DNA of 64,000 nt, taken from positions 1-64,000 of the forward strand of contig NZ_JACIEW010000010.1 in NCBI RefSeq assembly GCF_014197055.1, given 5' to 3'. Numbering within the stretch: the stretch's first letter is position 1; the number at the start of each line of letters is the position of its first letter. The notes below the pieces were generated by a model, which was not told where the DNA came from, ran no database searches, and saw nothing but the letters and a program-made list of their open reading frames with translations. Both the position numbers and the translations under genes were made by a program. The stretch comes from Devosia subaequoris. GTDB taxonomy: Bacteria; Pseudomonadota; Alphaproteobacteria; Rhizobiales; Devosiaceae. This document shows, piece by piece, positions 17,888 to 26,035 of this stretch.

Positions 17888-18772
17888 CTAGTACTGGACC
17901 CGGCGTTCCACGTAGCGGAACTGGATCACGGTGAGCAAAATGACGAAGAGCATAAGAATGACCGACTGGGCCGAACTGGACCCCAGATTCAGCCCGATAT
18001 AGCCGTCGGTATAGACCTTGTAGACCAGCGTATTTGTAGCCTGGTTCGGCCCGCCAGCAGTGGTCGCATCGATCACCCCGAAGGTGTCGAACATGGTGTA
18101 ATTGAGATTGACGATCATCAGGAAGAATGTGGTCGGCGAGAGCAGCGGGAAAACAATGGTCCAGAACCGCTTGAACGGCCCTGCCCCGTCGATCGCTGCT
18201 GCCTCGTTGAGCGATTGCGGCACTGATTGCAGCCCGGCCAGGAAAAACAGGAAATTGTAGGAAATCTGCTTCCAGCTCGCCGCCACGATAATCAGGATCA
18301 TCGCATGCGCGCCGTTGAGCTGGTGGTTCCAGTCGACGCCGAAGAACTCCAGCATATAGGGCAGGATGCCGGTCGAGGAATTGAAGATGAACCACCACAA
18401 TATGCCGGCCACGACGGGCGAGACGGCATAGGGCCAGAGTAGCATTGTCGAATAAGCCGTGCCCGCACGGATCAGGCGGTTCACTGCCACCGCCAGCACC
18501 AGCGCCAGCCCCATCGAAATGAGTGTCACCGCCAGGGCGAACAGGGCCGTGCGGCCAACCGAAGCCAGGTAATCTGGCTCCTGGAACAGGCGAAGATAGT
18601 GCAGCAGGCCAACGAAACTCGTCGAGAGCCCGAACGGATCTTCCCGCTCGAAGGAGGATTTGACCGCCTGTCCGGCCGGCCAGATGAAGAAGATGATCGT
18701 GATGATCAGTTGCGGCGCTACCAGAAGATATGGCAGCCCCTGCGAGGGAAAGACTGTGCGTTTGGTATCCAT
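17888..18772 (-). CDS. ugpA: sn-Glycerol-3-phosphate ABC transporter permease UgpA
   Basis: A 294-residue permease with six predicted membrane helices, partner of UgpE in the translocation channel. The EAA loop reads NEAAAIDGAGPFKRFWTIVF. The motif TAGGPNQATNTLVYKVY near the C-terminus is typical of UgpA/MalF-type sugar and glycerol-phosphate permeases. About 95 bases separate it from the ugpB stop, the largest gap of the operon; no hairpin was recognised there. Confidence 0.95.
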   Translation of the reverse strand: MDTKRTVFPSQGLPYLLVAPQLIITIIFFIWPAGQAVKSSFEREDPFGLSTSFVGLLHYLRLFQEPDYLASVGRTALFALAVTLISMGLALVLAVAVNRLIRAGTAYSTMLLWPYAVSPVVAGILWWFIFNSSTGILPYMLEFFGVDWNHQLNGAHAMILIIVAASWKQISYNFLFFLAGLQSVPQSLNEAAAIDGAGPFKRFWTIVFPLLSPTTFFLMIVNLNYTMFDTFGVIDATTAGGPNQATNTLVYKVYTDGYIGLNLGSSSAQSVILMLFVILLTVIQFRYVERRVQY

Positions 18773-18867
18773 CGACCCGATCCGCGGAAGCGCCAGTTGT
18801 AGCCGCTTCGGTAAAGACGAATAGGCGGGGCAGACCAGCTGCCACCGCCCGGTAGTGTCAGTCCGCC

Positions 18868-20187
18868 TTACTGATTGGCAGCCTGGAAATCGCGCAGGAT
18901 CTGGTTGCCGCGGCTGACCAGATCATCGAGCGCCTGCTGGGCCGACTTGTCGCCGGTCAGCAGAGCCTGAAACTCCTGGTCGATCACGTCACGAATCTGG
19001 ACGTAATTGCCGAAGCGCAGGCCCTTGGAGTTTTCCGTCGGTGCGTTCAGGGTCATCTGCTTGATGGCCACGTCCGAACCCGGATTGGCTTCGTAATAGC
19101 CCTGCTCCTGACCGAGCTCATATGCGGCCTGGGTGATAGGCAGGTAACCTGAGAACTGGTGCCAGTCGGCCTGCACCTCGGCCGAAGAGAGGTACGAGAA
19201 GAAATCGGCAACGCCCTGGTACTGGGCTTCATCGGCGCCCTGCAGCACCCACAGGGTCGCGCCGCCGATGATCGAGTTCTGCGGCTCGACTTCTTCATAA
19301 TGCGGCAGCATGCCGAAGCCGACTTCAAAGCCCTCGGCATTGGCCAGAACGCCAGCACGCGAGGCCGAGGAGTTCATGTAGATGGCGCATTCACCGGTGT
19401 AGAATTTCGACGGCGCATCTGCACCACCGCCCGGGCCACCATACTGGAAGACGCCTTCATCCTGCCAGTTCTTGAGGTTTTCCCAGTGCTTGGCCTGCAG
19501 CGGGCCGTTGACGACGAACTCGGTGTCCAGGCCACCAAAGCCGTTCTCAAGCGTGCCGATCGGCTGGTTGTGCCAGGCCGAGAAGTTCTCCAACTGTGCC
19601 CAGGAGATCCAGCCGGAGCTGAAACCGCACTCGGCGGCACCCGCATCCATGATCTGGCGTGAGAAGGCTTCAAGCTCTTCCCAGGTCTTGGGCGGCATTT
19701 CCGGATCAAGACCAGCGGCCGCGAACGCGTCCTTGTTGTAGTACATGATCGGGGTGGAGGAATTGAACGGCATCGAGAGCATATTGCCCTCGGTGTCGGT
19801 GTAGTAACCCACAACCGTTGGCAGGAAGGCGTTGGGGTCGAAATCGGCGTCCATGTCAGCCATCAGCTGGTACACGGGATAGACGGCGCCCTGGGCCGCC
19901 ATCATGGTGCCGGTACCCACTTCGAACACCTGCACGATTTCGGGCTGCTCGCCAGCACGGAATGCAGCGATCGCAGCGGTCATGGTCTCGGCATAGGTAC
20001 CCTTGTAGACCGGCGTCACGACATAGTCGGACTGGCTGGCATTGTAGCCGGCCACAATTTCTTCGAGCTTTTCGCCCAGTTCGCCACCCATGGCGTGCCA
20101 CCAGGTCACTTCGGTTTGCGCAAAAGCCACGGAAGTGGACAGCATCAGCGAAAGGGCAGCAAGGCCCGCGCGGTTCAGAGTCTTCAT
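18868..20187 (-). CDS. ugpB: sn-Glycerol-3-phosphate-binding protein UgpB
   Basis: A 439-residue periplasmic solute-binding protein and the first gene of the importer operon. The signal peptide ends near residue 23 (LSTSVAFA-QTEV). Family landmarks are EVTWWHAMGGELGEKLEE, the phosphate-ligand region MPFNSSTPIMYYNKDAF and WISWAQLENFSAWHN, all typical of UgpB. It delivers glycerol-3-phosphate or glycerophosphodiesters, a phosphate and carbon source. A Pho-box-like array lies about 170 bases upstream, consistent with phosphate-starvation control known for ugp in other proteobacteria. No ugpQ phosphodiesterase is next to it. Confidence 0.96.
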   Translation of the reverse strand: MKTLNRAGLAALSLMLSTSVAFAQTEVTWWHAMGGELGEKLEEIVAGYNASQSDYVVTPVYKGTYAETMTAAIAAFRAGEQPEIVQVFEVGTGTMMAAQGAVYPVYQLMADMDADFDPNAFLPTVVGYYTDTEGNMLSMPFNSSTPIMYYNKDAFAAAGLDPEMPPKTWEELEAFSRQIMDAGAAECGFSSGWISWAQLENFSAWHNQPIGTLENGFGGLDTEFVVNGPLQAKHWENLKNWQDEGVFQYGGPGGGADAPSKFYTGECAIYMNSSASRAGVLANAEGFEVGFGMLPHYEEVEPQNSIIGGATLWVLQGADEAQYQGVADFFSYLSSAEVQADWHQFSGYLPITQAAYELGQEQGYYEANPGSDVAIKQMTLNAPTENSKGLRFGNYVQIRDVIDQEFQALLTGDKSAQQALDDLVSRGNQILRDFQAANQ

Positions 20188-20648
20188 GGTTGTCTCCCAA
20201 TGGGCCGGTGCGACCGCGTTGGGTCACCCGGCTCCAGCCAGACCTGCATTGTGTGTGAGCGCCGGCCCGGATGTTCGAAACAACACGAAACAAACCGAAA
20301 GCCCCGGCGCACAAGCCGTTCGCCCTCGGGCACCGACCTGCCCGCCCCCTCTATTGGGCTTGCTTGACGTTCACTTGAAGCTTTGATGACGCTTGGATGA
20401 CGGTTCACATCGATGAACGAAAAGTTCGTTTGAACGCGCAACTACCTCGCATTTCTTGGAAACTTTTCATCTCGTCACCCTGTCGAAACACACCACGCTC
20501 TATCGTCTTAGACAAAGCGACACGCGAAAAATCGGACAATGGTTCTTCGGGAGATGTTGCGACGACAAGCTTTGGAGCCGAAGATCTGGTTCTATCGGAC
20601 CGCAAGAGGACTCCAGAACGAGCGGAAATCAAAGGGACAGTACCCAGT
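20188..20648. other. Divergent intergenic region ugpB / GFA-like gene
   Basis: 461 bases between divergent genes. The frame of the plus-strand gene stays open upstream to 20397, but that part looks non-coding. The region carries the Pho-box-like array at 20358-20401. No RNA gene was seen. Confidence 0.5.
20358..20401 (-). promoter_or_regulatory. Putative Pho box array upstream of ugpBAEC
   Basis: On the minus strand four consecutive 11-base units read GTCATCCAAGC, GTCATCAAAGC, TTCAAGTGAAC and GTCAAGCAAGC. Eleven-base spacing of GTCA-type half sites is the signature of PhoB binding (CTGTCAT-N4 repeats). The array lies upstream of a phosphate-ester importer, a known PhoB target class. Binding itself is inferred. 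Confidence 0.6.
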
Positions 20649-21188
20649 ATGCCGAAATCAATCACCACGCTGCGTTGCGCCTGCGGCCAGTTCAGCCTTG
20701 AAGTCATTGGAGACCCGTTCAGCGCATCTGAGTGTCACTGCAAGTCCTGTCGCAGCGCCGCGCAGCGTCTGTCCACCCTGCCCCCGGCCTTTCCCATTGC
20801 CGCTGACAATGGCGGGGTGCCCTACGCTCTCTACCGCAAGGATCGGGTGCGATTCCCCGACGGCACCACCACGCTGACAGAATTTCGTCTCCACGACGAC
20901 GCACCGACGCGACGGGTGCTCACCACGTGCTGCTATACCCCGGTGTTCCTCGAGTTCGAAAGCGGTCACTGGGTCAGCCTGTTTACCGGCCTCTGGCCTG
21001 AAGGCCAGCGCCCCGCTCCCCGGATCCGCACCCAGACCGGCGATGTGCCGGACGGCGAGACACTCGACGATTCCCTGCCTGCCGGAACCCTGACAACAGC
21101 TGGCTTTTACGCCAAACTGCTCGGCGAGCGGATCGCCATGGGCTTCAAGTCCCCCAAGATCACCGTCAAGGAGAAGATCGATGCCTGA
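20649..21188 (+). CDS. GFA-like (DUF6151-type) zinc-binding family protein
   Basis: A 179-residue protein resembling the glutathione-dependent formaldehyde-activating (GFA/Mss4-like) fold. Cys pairs occur in LRCACGQFSLEV and SECHCKSCRSAA, the usual zinc ligands. A further Cys-Cys pair is in VLTTCCYTPVFLEF. I start at ATG 20649, with AAAGGGAC 11 bases upstream. It ends 8 bases inside the next gene, so the two are cotranslated. Most GFA-like proteins have no proven substrate, so an enzyme activity is not claimed. Confidence 0.75.
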   Translation: MPKSITTLRCACGQFSLEVIGDPFSASECHCKSCRSAAQRLSTLPPAFPIAADNGGVPYALYRKDRVRFPDGTTTLTEFRLHDDAPTRRVLTTCCYTPVFLEFESGHWVSLFTGLWPEGQRPAPRIRTQTGDVPDGETLDDSLPAGTLTTAGFYAKLLGERIAMGFKSPKITVKEKIDA

Positions 21189-21489
21189 CGCTGACGACAA
21201 GATCACCATCGGCAATGTCAATCATCCCGACCACAGCGAGCGGGTGGACCGCGCCAAATACATGGCCATGCGCGATGCACTGATGACCATCCTTCCCGCC
21301 GAGCCGTCGGGGCTGACCGTGGCCGAGGCCAAGGAAGCACTGCTGCCGCACCTCTCCCAGGACCTTTTCCCCGGCGGCGCAAAGGCCGGCTGGTGGCTCA
21401 AGGCCGTTCATCTCGACCTGGAGTCAAAGAAGGTCATAGCCCGCGCCAAGGGCAGCCCGGTGCGCCTGTTTAGGGTCTTAGAGGAATGA
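21181..21489 (+). CDS. DUF6958-like small protein
   Basis: A 102-residue soluble protein overlapping the preceding gene by 8 bases. It looks like a winged-helix protein: a central helical part (GLTVAEAKEALLPHL) and GGAKAGWWLKAVHLDLESKK, the conserved block of the family as I recall it, followed by a beta end (VIARAKGSPVRLFRV). Function is unknown. Coupling to the GFA-like gene suggests a shared pathway. Confidence 0.7.
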   Translation: MPDADDKITIGNVNHPDHSERVDRAKYMAMRDALMTILPAEPSGLTVAEAKEALLPHLSQDLFPGGAKAGWWLKAVHLDLESKKVIARAKGSPVRLFRVLEE

Positions 21490-21499
21490 CGAGGCAACT

Positions 21500-21835
21500 G
21501 TGACGAAGAAATCGTCCCTGATCGCGCTTGGGCTCCAACTGGCTCTTGTCGTGGCTACTCTTGCGATGGCCTTGGTAGGGCGAGAATGGAGACCAGAATG
21601 GCTGGAACAGGCCTTCATGGCATCTGCTATCGCGTTCCTGCTACTTACGCCCTTCGGGTTGATGAGCATATTTTTCACGTATGGATATCGCTTTCTAGCA
21701 GAACGGCAAATTTACCGGGACGAAGTGATCCGGCGATTGGCGCGGGGCTATCCAGAAACGCTCCTTATGTGGAGAGAGGCGCGCGACGATATCTGGCGGA
21801 AGCATTCATCGCGCGATCCTTACTGGAGGCATTGA
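21500..21835 (+). CDS. Hypothetical small membrane protein
   Basis: A 111-residue protein starting at GTG 21500, with CGAGG upstream and only 10 bases after the previous stop. Two hydrophobic helices (SLIALGLQLALVVATLAMAL and FMASAIAFLLLTPFGLMSI) precede a charged, Arg-rich cytoplasmic tail (about residues 68-111). No family was recognised. Position suggests it belongs to the same transcript as the two genes before it. Confidence 0.6.
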   Translation: MTKKSSLIALGLQLALVVATLAMALVGREWRPEWLEQAFMASAIAFLLLTPFGLMSIFFTYGYRFLAERQIYRDEVIRRLARGYPETLLMWREARDDIWRKHSSRDPYWRH

Positions 21836-21844
21836 ATAGGCAAC

Positions 21845-21874
21845 AAAAAAAGCCGCCTTGCGGCAGCTTTTTGT
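21845..21874. terminator. Bidirectional terminator between membrane protein gene and tRNA-Leu
   Basis: An A7 run, then GCCGC-CTT-GCGGC and a following AGCTTTTT form a hairpin with A-tract on the left and T-tract on the right. It can therefore end transcripts from both convergent genes. Confidence 0.8.
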
Positions 21875-21890
21875 TCATCACCGGAGTGAC

Positions 21891-21975
21891 TGGTGCGGTC
21901 GAGAAGACTCGAACTTCCACATCTTGCGATACAGCGACCTCAACGCTGCGCGTCTACCAATTCCGCCACGACCGC
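21891..21975 (-). tRNA. tRNA-Leu (anticodon GAG)
   Basis: Eighty-five bases including an encoded CCA end. Read on the minus strand, the acceptor stem GCGGTCG pairs with CGACCGC. The D-loop contains GGAATTGGTAGACGC, and the anticodon stem CAGCG/CGCTG encloses the loop TTGAGGT with anticodon GAG. A class II long variable arm follows, then the T-arm with GTTCGAGTC. The terminator at 21845-21874 follows it. Confidence 0.95.
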
Positions 21976-22117
21976 ACAGTGTGGTAGAAGCTTCAGTTCC
22001 GTTGGTCCCGAAGCGAGTGGGGGTTTAGCAAAGCTCTTGCCCAACCACAAGCGGATAATCGGAGATTTTCGCGTCCTTGTGCAAAGACCTCCAAAGCCTT
22101 GCCCGGAAGCGCTGGCC

Positions 22118-22351
22118 TCAGCCGAAGCGCAACACCTTCTCGGTGACGAACACCCGCAAGTGCCCCTCTTCCACATTCACCTCGCCCTTGGCGACCAGCG
22201 TGCTATTGGCATAGATGCGCAAGGGATCGTGCTCGGTGGCGTCCAGTTCGATCACCGCGCCACGGCCCATGCGCAGCATATGGTGAATCGGCATGGTGGT
22301 CGCGCCCAGCTCCACCGTGATATCGACTTCAATATTGTCCAGGGTGTTCAT
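22118..22351 (-). CDS. FliN-like protein (SpoA/surface-presentation domain)
   Basis: A 77-residue protein made of little more than one SpoA domain, the C-terminal fold of flagellar switch proteins FliN and FliM. Landmarks are [20 protein letters not shown], then [30 protein letters not shown] and the C-terminal VTEKV. I start at ATG 22351 ([10 protein letters not shown]); a start at 22390 would overlap the lipB leader. No other flagellar gene is in the window, so it is an orphan copy. It may supplement the C-ring or be a FliN paralogue. Confidence 0.8.
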   Translation of the reverse strand: MNTLDNIEVDITVELGATTMPIHHMLRMGRGAVIELDATEHDPLRIYANSTLVAKGEVNVEEGHLRVFVTEKVLRFG

Positions 22352-22421
22352 AAATAAGGTGCAGTCCCGGGTCCGACGCCGCAGCGCCAAGGATTCGTTT
22401 GCCCATGAGGGTCAGCCAGAG

Positions 22422-23171
22422 ATGGTTATGGAAGTCTTAACAAACGCAAATGAAGCGTGCCAAATCGACGCGAAACTGCACCGCGATGACGCCGGGCCTG
22501 TTCAATGGCGCATATTCGAGCGTCCGCTGGACTACGAAACGGCCCTGGTCATGATGGATGAACGGGTGGCCGCAATCGCTGCCGGCGAAGCGCCCGAGGC
22601 CGTCTGGCTGCTCGAACATCCTCCGCTTTATACCTCAGGCACCTCGGCCCGCCCCGAAGACCTGCTTAGTCCGCGCTTTCCGGTCTATCCCGCCGGGCGT
22701 GGCGGGCAATTCACCTATCACGGCCCTGGCCAGCGCGTGGCCTATGTCATGCTGGACCTGACCAAACGCGGCCGCGATATCCGTTGCCTGGTGCAGGGCC
22801 TGGAACAGTGGGTCATCGACACGCTAGCGGCTCACAATATCTCCGGCGGGCGCCGCGAGGGTCGCGTCGGCGTCTGGGTGTCGCGCCCGGACAAGGGTCT
22901 CGCTCGGGAGGACAAAATCGCGGCCATTGGCGTTCGGGTGCGCAAATGGGTTACCTTTCATGGCATTTCGCTCAATATCGCGCCCGACCTTTCCCATTAT
23001 GACGGCATCGTGCCCTGCGGCATCACCGACCAGGGCGTGACCTCATTCGAGGATCTGGGGGCTCTGGTCTCGATGGCCGAAGTTGATTCGGTGCTGCGCG
23101 GGCGGTTTGAAGCGATTTTTGGACCCACCAGCCTTGCCATTGCGGCACCATCCGACCAACTTGCGCAATAG
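22422..23171 (+). CDS. lipB: Octanoyl-[acyl-carrier-protein] transferase LipB
   Basis: A 249-residue enzyme that moves octanoate from acyl carrier protein to lipoyl-dependent proteins, the first step of lipoate assembly. Family landmarks are [32 protein letters not shown] and the catalytic Cys in [14 protein letters not shown]. The partner Lys sits in [12 protein letters not shown]. The start ATG 22422 has GAGGG upstream; ATG 22428 is an alternative. It is divergent from the FliN-like gene. Confidence 0.96.
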   Translation: MVMEVLTNANEACQIDAKLHRDDAGPVQWRIFERPLDYETALVMMDERVAAIAAGEAPEAVWLLEHPPLYTSGTSARPEDLLSPRFPVYPAGRGGQFTYHGPGQRVAYVMLDLTKRGRDIRCLVQGLEQWVIDTLAAHNISGGRREGRVGVWVSRPDKGLAREDKIAAIGVRVRKWVTFHGISLNIAPDLSHYDGIVPCGITDQGVTSFEDLGALVSMAEVDSVLRGRFEAIFGPTSLAIAAPSDQLAQ

Positions 23172-23194
23172 ACGAGGGATTCTAGGAGCCTGCC

Positions 23195-23722
23195 ATGACT
23201 TTGGATGACTTGAAGCGCCTACTGACGCGCCAGACCCTGTTCCGGCTCGACGCGATCCTCTCGCCCAAGCTGGTGCCCATCTTCTATGCATTGGGATTGG
23301 CGGCAATCCTGCTCTGGGCCGTCAGCCACTTCTTCTTCCGCTTCGGCACCGGTTTTGGCGATGGCCTCTGGGGCCTCTTGGAGATTGTGGTCTTCGGCTT
23401 GCTCTCCCTGGTTGGTCTGCGCATTGGCTGCGAGGCGCTGCTGGTCTGGTTCAAGAGCCAGGAGGCCACGGGCGACACGGTGCAGCGCTCGCGCTTCTCC
23501 GCATCCCTGCTCGACGAGGTGCGCGACGCCATTCGTGATCTGGCCGAAGAGGGCGACGAACGCGACTTTGCCGAGGCCGATGAATACATCACCCCGGCTA
23601 CCGAACCGCTACCGCAGACCAAACCTGCCGACGAAGCGCCCCGCGAACCGGCCACCAAGCCCGGGGAAACCCACAAGCCTCGCCGCACTGCCAAGCGCAC
23701 CCCGCCCAAATCGGTCACCTGA
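23195..23722 (+). CDS. DUF4282 domain membrane protein
   Basis: A 175-residue protein with a DUF4282-type N-terminal domain. Two membrane helices lie at about residues 28-50 and 57-88 (LVPIFYALGLAAILLWAV and GLLEIVVFGLLSLVGLRIG). A long acidic then Pro/Lys-rich disordered C-terminal tail follows (ending KPRRTAKRTPPKSVT). It lies 23 bases after lipB, with AGGAG near its ATG, so it is probably cotranscribed. Its function is unknown. Confidence 0.8.
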   Translation: MTLDDLKRLLTRQTLFRLDAILSPKLVPIFYALGLAAILLWAVSHFFFRFGTGFGDGLWGLLEIVVFGLLSLVGLRIGCEALLVWFKSQEATGDTVQRSRFSASLLDEVRDAIRDLAEEGDERDFAEADEYITPATEPLPQTKPADEAPREPATKPGETHKPRRTAKRTPPKSVT

Positions 23723-23731
23723 ACGCAAACA

Positions 23732-23751
23732 GGCCGCTCTTTCGAGCGGCC
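23732..23751 (+). terminator. Terminator after the DUF4282 gene
   Basis: GGCCGCTC, loop TTTC, GAGCGGCC gives an 8-bp perfect stem just after the stop codon. The following T-tract is weak (CAGTTT). Confidence 0.6.
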
Positions 23752-23786
23752 GTCGCAGTTTCGACCCTGGACGGGCTTAGCCGACC

Positions 23787-24164
23787 CTACTTTCCGTTCA
23801 CGGCCCAGCGGCCCGGACCGGCGAAGACCAGGAATAGGAACACAAAGCAGAACAGAATGGCCGCGTCGCCGCCATTATTGGTGGGAAAGAAATTGGCTGG
23901 CGCATGGGCCATCCAATAGGCAAAGGCCATTGTGCCCGAGGCGACGAAGGCCGCCGGACGGGTGAACAGGCCGATACCAATCAGAATGCCGGTGATGATC
24001 TCGATCACGCCGGCAAACCAGAAAATCGAGAACATAGGCGGCGCAAATTCGGCGGCGGGGAAGCCCATCAGCTTCTGCGTGCCATGGGCGAGGAACAGCA
24101 GCGCTGCAACGATGCGCAACACGGACAGGGCTTGCGGCGCGTATGCGGAGAGACGATCGGTCAT
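23787..24164 (-). CDS. DoxX family membrane protein
   Basis: A 125-residue four-helix inner-membrane protein of the DoxX family. Landmarks are LSVLRIVAALLFLAHGTQKL near the N-terminus, GVIEIITGILIGIGLFTRPA in the middle, and a C-terminal membrane helix ending in FAGPGRWAV. The start ATG 24164 (MTDRLSAY) has GAAGGAAT upstream; the frame is open further 5' but lacks support. Family members are linked to redox or organosulfur metabolism, but no role can be assigned here. Confidence 0.88.
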   Translation of the reverse strand: MTDRLSAYAPQALSVLRIVAALLFLAHGTQKLMGFPAAEFAPPMFSIFWFAGVIEIITGILIGIGLFTRPAAFVASGTMAFAYWMAHAPANFFPTNNGGDAAILFCFVFLFLVFAGPGRWAVNGK

Positions 24165-24407
24165 AAGAAAATTCCTTCTTGCTGCGCCGAAGGGCGCTGA
24201 ACGGACTTTTGACCTAACCCGCAGCCGGATCGGGCCAAACCCGGCAATCACCGCACGCGCTGTTCACTCAGACGAAACAGTGACTCTCATGCGTTCGTGG
24301 CCCACTGCATTGCAGGCAGACCCCTGTTGCCGGTCAGTCACATTGCGTAACCGTCAAACATTCTGTATGACGCGCCATCCTACCCCGCACCGGAAAATGT
24401 GACGCGC

Positions 24408-25733
24408 ATGACTCAGGCGCCCAAAATCGGGCTCGTCAGCCTCGGCTGCCCCAAGGCTCTCGTCGACAGCGAGCGTATTATGACTACCCTGCGCGCGCAG
24501 GGTTATTCGTTCAGCCGCGACTATGCCGGCGCCGATGTCGTGTTGGTCAACACCTGCGGTTTCCTCGACAGCGCTAAGCAGGAAAGCCTTGAGGCTATTG
24601 GCGAAGCGCTCAACGAAAACGGTCGCGTCATCGTTACCGGTTGTCTTGGCGTCGAGGAAAACCTGATCCGCGAAACCCATCCGAGTGTGCTCGCCATCAC
24701 CGGCCCGCATCAGTACGAGAGCGTGGTCAATGCGGTGCATGACCACCTGCCGCCCGTGCCCAACAAATTCGTCGATCTGGTGCCCGAAAACAGCCTCAAG
24801 CTGACGCCACGCCACTATGCCTATCTCAAGATTTCCGAAGGCTGCAACAACCGCTGCTCCTTCTGCATCATCCCCCAGATCCGTGGCGATCTGGCATCAC
24901 GTCCTGCCGCCGGCATCCTGTCCGAGGCCGAAGGTCTGATCCGCTCCGGCGTCAAGGAGTTGCTGGTCATCTCGCAGGACACCAGCGCCTACGGCCTCGA
25001 CATCAAATATGCGGCCAGCAAATATCGCGGCCGCGAGGTCAAGGCCAAGTTCTACGATCTGGCCAAGGAACTGGGCGAGCTCGGTGCCTGGGTGCGGCTG
25101 CACTATGTCTATCCCTATCCCCATGTCGACCAGATCATGGAGCTGATGGCCGAAGGTCTTGTCCTGCCCTATCTCGACATTCCCTTTCAGCACGCTTCCC
25201 CCAAGGTGCTCAAAGCCATGCGCCGCCCTGCGCATCAGGAAAAGACGCTCAACCGCATCCTCGACTGGAAGCGCCAGGTTCCCGACCTCACCGTGCGCTC
25301 CAACTTCATCGTCGGCTTCCCCGGCGAGACCGAGGAAGACTTCGAGATGATGCTCGACTTCATTGAGGAAGCCGAGATCGACCGTGCCGGCTGTTTCAAA
25401 TACGAGCCCGTCACCGGCGCCACCGCCAACGAGCTTGAGGGGATCGTGCCCGACGAGGTCATGGATGAACGTTTCGCCCAACTCATGGAAGTGGCGCAGA
25501 ACGTCTCCTTTGGCCAGCTGCAGAAAAAGGTGGGTCGCACCATCGACGTTATCGTCGACGACGTCCGTCCCGAGCAGAATCGAGTGATTGCCCGCTCCAA
25601 ATGGGATGCCCCGGAAATCGACGGTCAGGTCATCGTGAATCAGGCGGACGGCATCAAGATCGGCGACATCGTCCAGGTCACCGTCACGGACAATGACGAG
25701 TACGACCTGTTCGCGGTGCCTGTCAGCGCCTGA
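24408..25733 (+). CDS. rimO: Ribosomal protein S12 methylthiotransferase RimO
   Basis: A 441-residue radical-SAM enzyme that adds a methylthio group to the conserved aspartate of ribosomal protein S12. The N-terminal domain has the second cluster cysteines in [23 protein letters not shown] and TGCLGVEE. The radical-SAM motif CNNRCSFC lies in [23 protein letters not shown] domain ends the protein. I chose ATG 24408; GTG 24399 would add three residues but sits too close to GGAA. Its substrate S12 is also encoded in this window (58733-59104), with the target Asp in VRDLPG. Confidence 0.96.
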   Translation: MTQAPKIGLVSLGCPKALVDSERIMTTLRAQGYSFSRDYAGADVVLVNTCGFLDSAKQESLEAIGEALNENGRVIVTGCLGVEENLIRETHPSVLAITGPHQYESVVNAVHDHLPPVPNKFVDLVPENSLKLTPRHYAYLKISEGCNNRCSFCIIPQIRGDLASRPAAGILSEAEGLIRSGVKELLVISQDTSAYGLDIKYAASKYRGREVKAKFYDLAKELGELGAWVRLHYVYPYPHVDQIMELMAEGLVLPYLDIPFQHASPKVLKAMRRPAHQEKTLNRILDWKRQVPDLTVRSNFIVGFPGETEEDFEMMLDFIEEAEIDRAGCFKYEPVTGATANELEGIVPDEVMDERFAQLMEVAQNVSFGQLQKKVGRTIDVIVDDVRPEQNRVIARSKWDAPEIDGQVIVNQADGIKIGDIVQVTVTDNDEYDLFAVPVSA

Positions 25734-25752
25734 GGGCCTAAAAACGTGATGG

Positions 25753-25775
25753 CCCGCGCGGAACGGACGCGCGGG
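25753..25775 (+). terminator. Possible rimO terminator hairpin
   Basis: CCCGCGCG (25753-25760) pairs with CGCGCGGG (25768-25775). No T-tract follows, so termination is uncertain. Confidence 0.4.
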
Positions 25776-25807
25776 ACCGGCGTTCGGTGATGCAAATGGA
25801 GGCTCAC

Positions 25808-26035
25808 ATGGAACGCTATTTTTTCAACCACAGAGATCAGGCCGGCGACCTGCAGATCGATATCGACGGCATCATGCTGCCCTCGCTGCATAGCGCTGTC
25901 GACGAGGCCAGCTTTGCGGCCAGTAGCGCCCTCGGCCTGTCCGATGGCCCGATCCGCGGCTGTTTCGAAATAGAGGACGGCGCACGAAAGCTGGTTGCCA
26001 GGGTCCCCTACGCGGTAAAATCCGACGAGCCCTAG
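25808..26035 (+). CDS. DUF6894-like small protein
   Basis: A 75-residue protein beginning MERYFFNHRDQAGDLQIDID, the RYFF pattern of the small DUF6894 family common in Hyphomicrobiales. GGAGG lies 6 bases before ATG 25808. It has no membrane segment. Function is unknown. Its stop overlaps the convergent hydrolase gene by 4 bases. Confidence 0.75.
   Translation: MERYFFNHRDQAGDLQIDIDGIMLPSLHSAVDEASFAASSALGLSDGPIRGCFEIEDGARKLVARVPYAVKSDEP

Noticed and set aside
17364-18845. A long minus-strand frame overlapping ugpA and ugpE
   Set aside because: Its translation is rich in Arg, His and Gly with no domain, and it lies out of frame over two clear permease genes.
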